DNA from: Methanoculleus sp. UBA374
Lineage (GTDB): Archaea > Halobacteriota > Methanomicrobia > Methanomicrobiales > Methanoculleaceae
Reading direction: 5' to 3'
Length of the DNA stretch: 64,000 bases
Assembly: GCA_002508705.1 (NCBI GenBank)
Contig: DAYL01000034.1
Span: forward strand, 62,001-126,000
Under the pieces are notes generated by a model. The model was not told the DNA's origin. It worked only from the letters and a program-made list of their open reading frames with translations, and searched no databases. The translations under genes were made by a program, and so were the position numbers. Positions 52,039-60,970 of this stretch are shown here, piece after piece; the stretch's first letter is position 1; each line of letters opens with the position of its first letter.

Positions 52039-52410
52039 TTATAGGACCCCGATCCGGTTGAGGGCCGGCGAGAGCGATGTCAGATGACCCTGGATGCGAA
52101 CCGTCTCCCGGGGGGATGCACCCATTGCGAGTGCCAGGAACCCGGCGATATGGAGCACCGGCACTCCCATATGGTCGTACGCCAGTTCACAGCCCGAGCA
52201 GTCGACGATCATCACGGCCAGATTATGACGCATAAAATCCTGACGGACGAGCTGGTTTAATCGGGAAAGCCCCCTCGCAGGGATGGTCTGGTGCCGGTCG
52301 AAGAGGTTCTTGACTCCGCCGCAGCAGTAGTGCTCCATCTTACTCTGGACAACGCTCGCCCCGGTGACGGTCGCGAGGTCGCGTAATCCCGGCGGGACGG
52401 CAGAAGAGAA
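52039..52410 (-). pseudogene. HdrB-like (CCG domain) gene relic, 5' end missing
   Basis: The frame opens right after a TGA at 52411-52413 and reads AVPPGLRDLATVTGASVV, then MEHYCCGGVKNLF and IVDCSGCELAYDHMGVPVLHIAGFLALAMG. This follows the second half of HdrB-type CCG-domain proteins: P-x-x-L-x-x-L, T-G-A-x-V-V, the CCGG cysteines and a later Cys-x2-Cys, then the V-P-V-L-H-x-x-x-x-L helix. The similarity begins before any ATG, and only about 60 bases separate it from the superoxide dismutase gene, so the N-terminal CCG domain is lost. A short protein from the ATG at 52338 could still be made. Confidence 0.7.
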
Positions 52411-52455
52411 TCATGCCTTTCGTCCGGGGCCCGTGCGGTGGGTATCGCCCGGCGG

Positions 52456-52463
52456 AAAAAAAA
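52456..52463 (-). terminator. T-run terminator after superoxide dismutase
   Basis: Eight Ts in the minus strand begin seven bases after the superoxide dismutase stop codon. Oligo-T runs of this kind terminate archaeal transcription. There is no clear hairpin. Confidence 0.5.
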
Positions 52464-52470
52464 GAGACGG

Positions 52471-53103
52471 TTAGAGGTTTTCCAGTCTTTTGTTCACCGC
52501 GTCCCAGTTCACGACGTTCCAGAACGCATCGATAAACTGACCCCGGTTGTTCTTGTAATCGACGTAGTAGGCGTGCTCCCACACGTCGAGCACCATCAGG
52601 ATCTTCAATGAGGGATAGACGTTGTTGTTGTGCTTCTCAATCTGCATGATCACGGGGCGAGCCGTCATGCTGTCGTAGGCCAGAGCCGCCCACCCGGAGC
52701 CCTCGACACTCGCGGCCGTTTTCGTGAACTCGGCCTTGAATCGGTCAAAAGAACCCCATTCCTGTTCTATCCGGTCCGCAATGGCGCCTTTCGGGGCTCC
52801 GCCGCCGCCCTTCCCGGCCGGCGCCATGGTCGGCCAGAAGAGGGTGTGCAGGACATGGCCGCCTATGTTGAACGAGAGTTCCTTTAACAGCGCTTTCATG
52901 TCGATTTCGGCGCCTTCCTGCCGTGCCTTCTCCAATTTCTCAAGGTTGGCGTTCGCCCCGGTCACGTAAGCCTGGTGGTGCTTATCGTGATGCAGGGAGA
53001 GTTGTTCTTTTGAGATATACGGCTCAAGGGCATCCGGTGCGTAGGGCAGGGGCGGCAGTTCATACCTCTTCAACGATGCAGTTGCTATCTTCTGTACAGC
53101 CAT
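52471..53103 (-). CDS. sod: Fe/Mn superoxide dismutase
   Basis: Converts superoxide to oxygen and hydrogen peroxide; in an anaerobic methanogen it is protection during oxygen exposure. The metal ligands are His in [13 protein letters not shown], His in [13 protein letters not shown], and Asp with His in [13 protein letters not shown]. The N-terminal [15 protein letters not shown] is standard. 210 aa is normal. The sequence has features of both iron and manganese types (for example the Gly and Trp around GSGWAALAY), so I do not assign the metal. The ATG at 53103 is preferred to an in-frame TTG at 53112. Confidence 0.95.
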   Translation of the reverse strand: MAVQKIATASLKRYELPPLPYAPDALEPYISKEQLSLHHDKHHQAYVTGANANLEKLEKARQEGAEIDMKALLKELSFNIGGHVLHTLFWPTMAPAGKGGGGAPKGAIADRIEQEWGSFDRFKAEFTKTAASVEGSGWAALAYDSMTARPVIMQIEKHNNNVYPSLKILMVLDVWEHAYYVDYKNNRGQFIDAFWNVVNWDAVNKRLENL

Positions 53104-53112
53104 AATGATCAA

Positions 53113-53619
53113 TTTTCAGAAGGTTAGCGATCTATTTGAGAGTATCGGTACAGGCTCCCCCTCCTCCCCTCGGGGGCACCCGGGTTTTTTCAGCCGGGAT
53201 TGAGAGCCTCAATCGCAGAGTGCCGATCGACCGATCTTATGTTGATTGTGCCGGACGACCTCTACAGCGGTACGCTCTGTACATCTTGCGGTTGACGTCG
53301 TTCCCCCTCCACCGGGGGGATTTTGCACCTTCTCGCCGCCCGCGTGCCGTCCGGATGCCGGAACGGGGCCGGACCGATCCGATCATGCCTTTATGTAAAT
53401 CTCATCTTCGACTTCATGACGATAACTTTCCTGGATGATGAAAATAGCAACGATGGAGTCTTTTTTGATCGTTAAGGACTATCGGGGCGGCGGAACAACC
53501 ATGTTCGGAAGCATTATATATGCCGGTAGAGTGACATTTTGAACTGCCTCGCATTCCGTTGCATGGAGCCTTGCTTCGTTTACCAGGTCGATGGTACCGC
53601 AGCCGCGAGGTGTCCCTGT
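53113..53619. other. Intergenic region before the glycosyltransferase
   Basis: About 500 bases without a recognised gene. The A/T-rich element GCATTATATATGCC near 53511-53524 is a likely TATA box for the glycosyltransferase, about 100 bases before its proposed start. The earlier part should hold the promoter of superoxide dismutase on the minus strand. Confidence 0.4.
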
Positions 53620-55224
53620 ATGATGGCGTCTGGGCACAACGGTGGACCTACCATGAAGATGGCAACACGTATTTCGCTCTTTACTGCCACGCTCGTGGTG
53701 CTGCTCACTGTCGTTCTCCTCCGGGATCTGCACCTCATACTCACCGGGGCGGCCTGGGGTCTGTTCGCGAGAGTGCTCTCTCTTCTCCTGGTAGTTGTCA
53801 CCGCATTCGGGGTGATTCAGTTCATGAGTTACGCCGATCACCTTCTGCGGTCGCTCTATGCCTACCGGGGTCATCCCGTAGCGCCGTGCCAGGCGGCCGC
53901 CTGCCGTGTCGCAGTCTTCATTCCTGTTTATAACGAGGAGCCTCGCGTGGTCGATTCCTGTGTCCGGGCATGTACGACGATCTCCTATCCGGATGTCTGT
54001 ATCTATCTCCTTGACGACTCCACAGACCCGCGAAAACGGGCAGCGATGCAGGAGATCTCTCGCATATATAATCTCCGTTATGTCCACCGTGACCATAGAG
54101 CAGGCTTCAAAGCGGGAGCAATCAACCACGCCCTCCCCCTCCTCGACGACGATACATCGTATCTCCTGGTCCTCGATGCCGACCAGAAGGTGAAGCCGGC
54201 GATCCTCACCGACCTTATCCCGATTCTCGAAGCCGACCCCGCCCTCTCCTTCATTCAGACTCCGCAATTCTTTCCGTCGGAGTCAAGCGATGCGATAAGC
54301 GTTACGTTCTCATACCAGCAGCACATCTACAACAAGCATGTCTGCAGGGGGCTTTCCGCCAATGATACCGCCATGTTGACCGGCTCAAACTGCATCTTCC
54401 GGGTGAGCCACCTTGCCGCCATCGGGGGGATGGATGAGACGTGCATCGCCGAAGACATCGCCACTTCCTTTGCGTTCCATCTCAGGGGATATCGCGGGCT
54501 CTTTCTCGATACCGTATACGCAGAGGGCATCGCACCGCCAAACCTCACGGCGTACTTCACCCAGCAACTCCGCTGGGCATACGGAAATACTCAGTTCCTC
54601 GGAACCATCCTCCGGCAACTTCTGACGCATCCGAAAAACATGGCCCCGTTTCAGTGGCTCGAGTTCGTCGTGATCGCCTCGATCTACCTGCTTGGCGGAG
54701 TGAACGTGGCACTCTTTCTCCTCCCTGTCTTCACGCTGATCTTCGGCATCCCGATCCTGCCGGTGTGGGTTCCCCCGGTCTTTGCCGTTGTGCTCGTCGT
54801 GGTGATCGCGCTCCAGGTCCTCATCAGCATCCGCGAACGAGAGTACTCTCTGCGTGACCTTGTCCTCTCGCAGGCGATCTTCAACACGCTCTCTTTCGTA
54901 TACGCCCGGGCGCTCTGGTACGTCGTCTCCGGGAAGCAACTGCCGTTCGTCGTGACCCCAAAAGTAGTGTCGGGACCTGCCGGCCGGTCCCGTGCCAGGA
55001 TCGTGCCGGTTCTCCTGGTGATTGCGGCCGTTCTGGTCTCGATGACCGTCGGCGTCGTGCGGCTTGTCTCCGGGGGACCGGGTTCAGGCACGGCAATCCC
55101 GCTCTTCTGGGCCTGCTATACGCTTCTTGTCCTCTCGTCGTTTCTGGTAGTCTGGCGAAGGGACGGAAGACGGGCGTCCGCGACGGTAGAGAGCGGGCGT
55201 TTCGTCCCGGGATCGGGGCGCTGA
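53620..55224 (+). CDS. Cellulose-synthase-like glycosyltransferase family 2 protein
   Basis: A processive membrane glycosyltransferase of about 534 aa. Two N-terminal helices are followed by the GT2 core: FIPVYNEEPRVVDSCVRAC, LLDDSTDPRKRAAM, LVLDADQKVK (DxD), TGSNCIFRVSH, EDIATSFAFHLRGY and the QQLRWAYGN motif (Q-x-x-R-W). Four to five helices in the C-terminal part form the channel region. It probably makes an exported beta-linked polysaccharide; the sugar is not known. No PilZ or accessory (BcsB-like) gene is adjacent. Starts at 53620 and 53653 both have ribosome-binding-site candidates. Confidence 0.85.
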   Translation: MMASGHNGGPTMKMATRISLFTATLVVLLTVVLLRDLHLILTGAAWGLFARVLSLLLVVVTAFGVIQFMSYADHLLRSLYAYRGHPVAPCQAAACRVAVFIPVYNEEPRVVDSCVRACTTISYPDVCIYLLDDSTDPRKRAAMQEISRIYNLRYVHRDHRAGFKAGAINHALPLLDDDTSYLLVLDADQKVKPAILTDLIPILEADPALSFIQTPQFFPSESSDAISVTFSYQQHIYNKHVCRGLSANDTAMLTGSNCIFRVSHLAAIGGMDETCIAEDIATSFAFHLRGYRGLFLDTVYAEGIAPPNLTAYFTQQLRWAYGNTQFLGTILRQLLTHPKNMAPFQWLEFVVIASIYLLGGVNVALFLLPVFTLIFGIPILPVWVPPVFAVVLVVVIALQVLISIREREYSLRDLVLSQAIFNTLSFVYARALWYVVSGKQLPFVVTPKVVSGPAGRSRARIVPVLLVIAAVLVSMTVGVVRLVSGGPGSGTAIPLFWACYTLLVLSSFLVVWRRDGRRASATVESGRFVPGSGR

Positions 55225-55265
55225 AGCGCCGGCGTCGGTAGAAAAAAGTCGATGGCTGGAGAGCT

Positions 55266-57308
55266 TTAGCGGAATCTCTGCCAGAGAATTCTCCCCATCA
55301 CGCGGAAGGTGAAGTCAAGTTCGTCGAAGCTCGGAATGCCGTTTTCTTTGAGAACTTTACGGCCCCGTTCCATGGAGTCGCCGCCGAGGAGCGTCCCGAC
55401 GATCATATTCTCGGTCTTCTCCGAGAACCGGACGATCTGGTTTGCGACCTGCTCCGATCCGATGACGAGGTTTGGGAACCCGACGACGAACGCAATGTCC
55501 CAGCAGTCCTGGTGCTTGGCGAGCGCACTGAATGTCTGCTCAAACCGCTTCTCGTTGGCATCGCCGAGGAGGTCGATCGGGTTATTCTTGTTCCAGAACT
55601 CCGGCAGAAATTCGTTGAGTTCCTTGAGGACCTTCGGCGGCAGGGTGATCAGATCGATGCCGTAGCGTTCGGCGTAGTCGGAGGAGAGTACCGCGAATCC
55701 GCCGGCGTTTGTGATTACGATCGCCCGCTTGCCGCGGGGGTAGCCTTTCGGGAGCGACAGCATCTCGGCGACCTGGAATGTACCGGTCAGGGTGTGGACG
55801 GGGATCACGCCGGACTGGCGGAATGCTTCCATATACACGTCGTACGACCCCGAGAGCGAGCCCGTATGGGACGATGCCGCCTGCTGCCCTTTCCGGGACG
55901 AACCGGCCTTGATCGCCACGACGGGTTTGGTCTTTGCGACCTCGCCGACCACTTTCATGAAGGTCTTGCCGTCCTGGATCTCTTCGACGTAGAGGATGAT
56001 GCCTTTGGTCTTCGGGTCACGTTCCACGAACCGCAGGTAATCGATGAAGTTGAGGTCTGCCTGGTTGCCGACCGAGATGACCACGGAAAAGCCGATGTCC
56101 TGCTTGATGCTCCAGTCGACCACCGTGTTGATGATGGCGCCGCTCTGGGAGATGAAGGCGATGTTACCGGCTTTGGGTGACTGGTGAACGTAGGTGGTAT
56201 CGATGCCCTTTGGGGGGATGATCAGCCCGAGACAGTTCGGACCCACGATCCGCGTGCCGTAGCCTTTTGCGATCTCGAGGACCCGGTCTTCCAGGGCCGC
56301 TCCTTCCTCTCCCATCTCCTTAAACCCGGCAGTGATGATGATCACCATCGAGACGCCTTTCTGCCCGCACTCCTCAATCACGCTCGGGACATGCTTTGCC
56401 GGGACGGTAATGACCGCCATATCGACGGGGTTCGGGATATCAAGGATGGATGGATACGCTTTGAGTCCCTGCACCTCCGGGCGTTTGTTGTTTACCGGGT
56501 AAAGTTGCCCCGGGAAATGGAGGAGATTGTGCATCACGGCGTAGCCCATCTTCTTCGGTTCGGACGATGCGCCGATGACGGCTACGGAGCGAGGGGTGAA
56601 GTACTCGATCGGCACGAACGGCCGCTCTTTCAGGGTCTGCTCCACGGCTTCGTCATCGACGAAGATCCGGGCATCGACGATGCAGGCCCCGGACTCGTAC
56701 AGTCGAACCGGATTGATGTCGAACTCCACGACATTGGTGCTCTCGGCGAAGAAGCGGTTGATCGCCCACATGATCTGAACGAGCGTCTCCTCGTCTCTCG
56801 GCTTCGCCCCCCGGTAACCTTTGATTATCGGGTATCCGTGGATCTCCTTGATCATCTCCCGGATCGTCTCCTCGGAGATCGGCAGAATCCGCAGGGCGAC
56901 GTCCTTCATCAACTCGACGAGCGTCCCCCCCATACCGAAGGTGAGCACCTTCCCGAACGCCGGATCGGTCTTCCCGCCGATGATCAATTCAAGCCCCGGC
57001 GCCGCCTGCTGCTCGACGATGACGCCCTTGATCTCGGCTTTGGGGTTATACGCCTTTGCGTTCCCGACGATCTTATTGAATGCCTCCTCGGCGGCCTGTT
57101 TTGATGAGATACTGACGATCACGCCGCCTGCATCGCTTTTATGGATGATCTGGGGCGAATAGATCTTCAGAACGACCGGAAAGCCGATCTTCTCTGCTGC
57201 TTTACCTGCTTCTGGTGCAGTCTGGACGATTGCGTGCTCCGGTACCGGTACGCCGTATTGTTTCAGGAGATCATACGATTCGAATTCGCTCAGCATTCTT
57301 TTGACCAT
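55266..57308 (-). CDS. ADP-forming acyl-CoA (acetyl-CoA) synthetase, fused subunits
   Basis: Converts acyl-CoA, ADP and phosphate to acid, ATP and CoA, or the reverse. The 680-aa chain has the ATP-grasp (beta) domain first (ESYDLLKQYGVPVPE, PVVLKIYSPQIIHKSDAGGVI, GMGGTLVELMKDVALRILPI) and the CoA-binding alpha part after about residue 240: YFTPRSVAVIGASSEPKKMGY, ISQSGAIINTVVDWS and the phospho-histidine region AASSHTGSLSGS. GAGGAG six bases before the second ATG (57308) decides the start over the first ATG at 57314. The domain order is beta-alpha, the reverse of the most common alpha-beta fusion. Confidence 0.9.
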   Translation of the reverse strand: MVKRMLSEFESYDLLKQYGVPVPEHAIVQTAPEAGKAAEKIGFPVVLKIYSPQIIHKSDAGGVIVSISSKQAAEEAFNKIVGNAKAYNPKAEIKGVIVEQQAAPGLELIIGGKTDPAFGKVLTFGMGGTLVELMKDVALRILPISEETIREMIKEIHGYPIIKGYRGAKPRDEETLVQIMWAINRFFAESTNVVEFDINPVRLYESGACIVDARIFVDDEAVEQTLKERPFVPIEYFTPRSVAVIGASSEPKKMGYAVMHNLLHFPGQLYPVNNKRPEVQGLKAYPSILDIPNPVDMAVITVPAKHVPSVIEECGQKGVSMVIIITAGFKEMGEEGAALEDRVLEIAKGYGTRIVGPNCLGLIIPPKGIDTTYVHQSPKAGNIAFISQSGAIINTVVDWSIKQDIGFSVVISVGNQADLNFIDYLRFVERDPKTKGIILYVEEIQDGKTFMKVVGEVAKTKPVVAIKAGSSRKGQQAASSHTGSLSGSYDVYMEAFRQSGVIPVHTLTGTFQVAEMLSLPKGYPRGKRAIVITNAGGFAVLSSDYAERYGIDLITLPPKVLKELNEFLPEFWNKNNPIDLLGDANEKRFEQTFSALAKHQDCWDIAFVVGFPNLVIGSEQVANQIVRFSEKTENMIVGTLLGGDSMERGRKVLKENGIPSFDELDFTFRVMGRILWQRFR

Positions 57309-57314
57309 GGTCAT

Positions 57315-58165
57315 CTCCTCATGTTTTGCGTATCCCTATTCAAGGGTCTCTATGATCCTGCAGTTCAGGTTCCCTGACAGATGAGCCGTCTCCTGGAAAG
57401 CCAAACCAAGAGGTCGGAATGAACTGTACAGCGTGGTCTCAGATTCCCTTTATAGGTTTTGTAATGATTCTACATGATAAATCTCTATCGGGAGATGTCG
57501 TCAGCCGTTTCAGATGCCGCCGATCTGCCTTTGAATTTCCGGAATTGCTGAGTAAATGCCGTTATCCCGGCTCACACGAGAACGAGTGTATCCTGTGGCT
57601 GCCCAATCTCGGGGCCGGAACCCTCCTGAAAGCCCGCGTTGGCGCCGGGCGGAGGAGGGGTGTGCAGTGCGTGCCCTGTATGAGCAATGGAGCGGAACTC
57701 TCGGCTTGTTGTGGTCGAGGATACCCGCTCCATGGTCGGGTCCCGCAGGGCGTGCGTCTCTCCAGGGATCGGGGTCGCCCGGGCATGTCCCGGATATCAT
57801 TCTGCGGCACGGACGACCGGGATTTGCCGGGGCGAGATCCCTCATGAACTGCTGGCTGTGCAACGGGCGTGAATGTCCGGGAGATGGTCCGGTCTTCGAG
57901 TAGATTCCGAACACCCGGTCGGTACCATTTATGGGCTTCGGCGTAGAGATTAACATCGATAATGACAGTCTATGAGGAGCCGGGACGATTCGGAAAGGGA
58001 GGATGTACTGAGACTATATCCAACAAGCGGCGTTTTTTTTTCGTGAATCACCGGAATGAGCGGAGTTGAGCGACATACGATTCGATATCATACTCTGGCT
58101 ATGATCTTCTTCGCCGGTCTCCCCGCTTGCCGGGGACCCTCTGCAGTCAACCGGAGAGAGGAGTC
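57315..58165. other. 850-base intergenic region, no confident gene
   Basis: The longest stretch without an assignable gene. Frames of 80-150 codons exist on both strands but show no convincing motif. A 19-residue frame ends at 57903 with MNCWLCNGRECPGDGP, a cysteine-spaced peptide that might be a real small protein but lacks support. A T-run at 58033-58042 is likely a terminator of an unknown transcript. The promoter of the MFS gene lies near its end. Confidence 0.35.
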
Positions 58166-59389
58166 ATGATCGGGCGCCATTCATCTCCGGATCGCCGGAC
58201 GGTGTATTCTCTCTTCCTGGTCGGGTTTTTTGCGATCTTCTCAACCACCATCTCGAAGAACCCGGTGCTGCCCCTCTTCTCGCAGGCTCTGGGCGCCGGC
58301 GATGTGGTCATCGGCCTCGTGTCGGCGGTCTCCCCGCTTGCCGGGATCCTCTTCTCGTTTCCCGTGGGGGTTCTCTCGGATCATCTGGGTAAGAGGCGGC
58401 TCCTCCTCGTAGCCGGAACGGTATTCCTCTCGGCACCTCTGCTCTATCTCTTCATCGCCGATCCGCTCTGGCTGATCCCGGTCCGGTTTTTCCACGGGCT
58501 GGCAACCGCCATTCTCGGGCCGGTGATCGCTGCGATGATCGCCGTACGGTTTCCGGGGACGAAGGGGGAGGTGCTCGGGCAGTACTCTTCCGCAACCCTG
58601 ATCGGGAGGACCCTTGCCCCGCTTGTCGGCGGGGCCATCCTCTCGTTCTTTGTCTTTTACCCCGGGCTCGTCCCTTATCGGATGGTCTACCTTGCCGCAG
58701 CAATCGCCGCGGTGCCGGTCGTCGTCCTGATTCTTCTCTACCGGGAGGAGACCCCGGTCTCCCTCGCGTTCCTCCCGTTCTCGACGTTTCGCAGGAGTTT
58801 TGTTGTGTTTTTCACGAACCGGAGGCTTCGGGCAACGGCGCTTGTGGACATGGCGACTTACTTCGCTTTCGGGGCGTTTGAGACGTTCCTGCCGCTCGTC
58901 TTGCTCTCCCGGGGGATGGATGCGTACCAGACGGGGGTCCTGTTTGCCGCTCAGACGCTGATCATCGCGGTGACGAAGCCGTCCTTCGGCAGGATTTCCG
59001 ACCGGATCGATAAACGGGTCCAGATCGCTGGAGGACTCTTTGTTCTGGGGTGCTCGGTTGCCGCTATCCCGGTTGCGTCGACGTTCCCGGCGTTTCTTCT
59101 TGTAAGTTTGCTTCTCGCCCTCGGTATGTCGCTCTCCACGGTTGCGACCGGTGCGTACGTTGCGGACGTTGCAGAGAAGGAACAAATGGGCGCTTCGATG
59201 GGGGCGCTGTCGTCCATCATGGATATCGGGCATTCGGCGGGCCCCCTCGTCACCGGGGTCGTCATTGCTGCCGGCGGGTTCGGCCCCGGCTTCTTCATGA
59301 GTTTTCTCATCGCCGTCGCGGTCTGCGGGTTCTTTGTCCTGTCCGTCCGGGAATCTGGCGAGCCCGGTGGTGCTCTACGAAACAACTGA
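58166..59389 (+). CDS. Major facilitator superfamily exporter
   Basis: A 12-helix MFS protein of 407 aa. The first helix is TVYSLFLVGFFAIFSTTISKNPVLPLF, and the loop motif between helices 2 and 3 reads FPVGVLSDHLGKRRLLL, the family A motif. Helix 5 carries GRTLAPLVGGAIL. GAGAGGAG just before ATG 58166 sets the start over an in-frame ATG at 58127. Probably a drug or metabolite exporter; the substrate is unknown. The 3' end overlaps a relic on the opposite strand. Confidence 0.85.
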   Translation: MIGRHSSPDRRTVYSLFLVGFFAIFSTTISKNPVLPLFSQALGAGDVVIGLVSAVSPLAGILFSFPVGVLSDHLGKRRLLLVAGTVFLSAPLLYLFIADPLWLIPVRFFHGLATAILGPVIAAMIAVRFPGTKGEVLGQYSSATLIGRTLAPLVGGAILSFFVFYPGLVPYRMVYLAAAIAAVPVVVLILLYREETPVSLAFLPFSTFRRSFVVFFTNRRLRATALVDMATYFAFGAFETFLPLVLLSRGMDAYQTGVLFAAQTLIIAVTKPSFGRISDRIDKRVQIAGGLFVLGCSVAAIPVASTFPAFLLVSLLLALGMSLSTVATGAYVADVAEKEQMGASMGALSSIMDIGHSAGPLVTGVVIAAGGFGPGFFMSFLIAVAVCGFFVLSVRESGEPGGALRNN

Positions 59390-59620
59390 GAATGCGTTCT
59401 GTTGAATCGGGTGTGAACGTGGAATCAGGCATACCCGGGGAAAGACCGATCCTATCCCAGAGGTCGCGGCGATGCTTTTTCGTGCAAAGGCGTGCAGGAT
59501 CGCGTCCGACGATGCCGGGTCGGCGGTGATCGGGAGCGAACCTTCGGCGATGGCCTCGACCGGACCGATACCGAACGCCTCGCAGACGATCCGGGCCTGA
59601 AAGAACGCTCGGTTCCGGAA
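59375..59620 (-). pseudogene. Relic of an AIR-synthase-related (HypE/PurM-like) gene, C-terminal fragment
   Basis: After a TGA at 59621-59623 the minus strand reads NRAFFQARIVCEAFGIGP, VEAIAEGSLPITADPASS and DAILHAFARKSIAATSGIG without a stop. This is the usual last section of AIR-synthase-related proteins: C-E-x-F/L-G-I-x-P, A-I-x-x-G-S-L, then A-D-P and a helix ending in I-x-A-x-x-I-G. The N-terminal 250 residues are missing, no ATG opens this fragment, and the frame then runs into the MFS gene end. I infer a decayed gene. Confidence 0.65.
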
Positions 59621-59737
59621 TCAAAGGTGGTTTTGCGTTCTTCGTCAAGGCGGAGGGAGGGGGTATGACTCACCGAACGGCTGTTTCGCCGCAACAAGAG
59701 GCAGTACGGCGATGAGGAACCGAATTCCCGGCTCCGG

Positions 59738-60577
59738 TCACCTTCCCCCTCTCCACCACTCGATGAGCGCCCGGGAAATGCTCATCGTGGACGGCAGAAG
59801 GGGCAGGTGATCGCGGTCGAACCATCCTGCGGCCTCGATCTCGTTATTGTCCGCGATCACTTCGCCTCCTGCGTACTCGGCGACGAACCCGATCATGAGA
59901 GAGTCCGGGAACGGCCAGGGCTCACTACCGAAGTACCGGATGTTCCGGACGGAGACTCCGGTCTCTTCCCTGACTTCCCGGCGGGCGGCATGCTCCAGGG
60001 ACTCGCCCGGCTCTACGAAGCCGGCGACGATGCTGTACATTCCGGGCGAAAATCTGGGCGAGCGGGCGAGCAGGATCTTCTCGCCGTCTTTCACCAGCAC
60101 GATGATTGCAGGCGATAGCCGGGGGTAGGCGATCCGGTTGCATGCAGGGCAGATCTTCGCCCGTTCGGTGCGGCTCTGGGAGGTCTTTGCCCCGCACCTC
60201 CCGCAGAACTGCGTCGTTCTATCGAAATCGACGATCTGGACCGCAAGGGCGGCTATTGCAAGCTCATCCTCCGGGATTCTGCCGTAGAGCGCCCGGACCG
60301 CGGAGTGCTCCATGCCTTCCGGCACAGGGGTATCTGCTGCTATCTCCGCCGCATAGCAGGGCGCCGCACCCCGGTGTCCGAGGTACTGGATACGCTCTAC
60401 CGTGCATCCGTCGGATTTTGGATTCCTGTCGAGGAAGATCTGCGGTCTGTCTCCCGTGGTGACGCAGACGCCCGATTCCCGGACAATTACGTAGAGGACT
60501 CCCTCTTCCGGTACAGACTCGGGCCCCGGATACCGGGGCACGAGGGTGTCTGCAGAGAATACTGCGGTATGGTTCAT
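59738..60577 (-). CDS. nudC: NudC-type NAD(H) pyrophosphatase (Nudix hydrolase)
   Basis: Hydrolyses NADH or deNADs RNA to nicotinamide mononucleotide and AMP. Four cysteines of a zinc ribbon are in FCGRCGAKTSQ and KICPACNRIAY, followed by YPRLSPAIIVLV. The Nudix box is GFVEPGESLEHAARREVREETG, with E-x-x-x-x-x-x-R-E-x-x-E-E intact. The C-terminal SEPWPFPDSLMIGFVAEY signature identifies the NudC subfamily. 279 aa is normal. No RNA target is implied from context. Confidence 0.92.
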   Translation of the reverse strand: MNHTAVFSADTLVPRYPGPESVPEEGVLYVIVRESGVCVTTGDRPQIFLDRNPKSDGCTVERIQYLGHRGAAPCYAAEIAADTPVPEGMEHSAVRALYGRIPEDELAIAALAVQIVDFDRTTQFCGRCGAKTSQSRTERAKICPACNRIAYPRLSPAIIVLVKDGEKILLARSPRFSPGMYSIVAGFVEPGESLEHAARREVREETGVSVRNIRYFGSEPWPFPDSLMIGFVAEYAGGEVIADNNEIEAAGWFDRDHLPLLPSTMSISRALIEWWRGGR

Positions 60578-60970
60578 GGTATCAACATGGTTTTACCCCG
60601 GTGCAGGGTTCGTGAAAAGAGGGTATTCATCGGGACCGCATATATGCTTGGAGAGTCTGAGATCATGACGCCCCCCGTTTGCACCTGCTTGCTCCCTTTA
60701 CTGAACTGTCAGGCGAAGGATCTTTGCACTTTCAGGGTCCGTGTACGTGATACGGAGATCGCTGTGGTGCGCCGTCGCTCTTCCCGCCTTGCAGGGGTCT
60801 TCGCCGGGGTACTGCCGGCCGCGACCGGCTGGTCGGTGGCCGGATCGAGGTCCCCGTCGGTATAAAGCGCTGCTGCGAGCTCGACGGCGCCGGGGCTCCC
60901 CGGTTGTTCGGTGTTCGATCGGTTCGCAGAGAACTTGCGGCTGCCGCTTAAGTGTATCCGTTTTCCCCAA
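60578..60970. other. Intergenic stretch between nudC and the ATPase gene
   Basis: About 390 bases without a recognised gene on either strand. It includes the promoter of nudC (minus strand) and the 3' side of the ATPase gene. Open codon runs here lack motifs. Confidence 0.35.

Noticed and set aside
57844..57903. A 19-codon frame giving a cysteine-spaced peptide (MNCWLCNGRECPG)
   Set aside because: No ribosome-binding site or conserved context was seen; the surrounding region looks non-coding.
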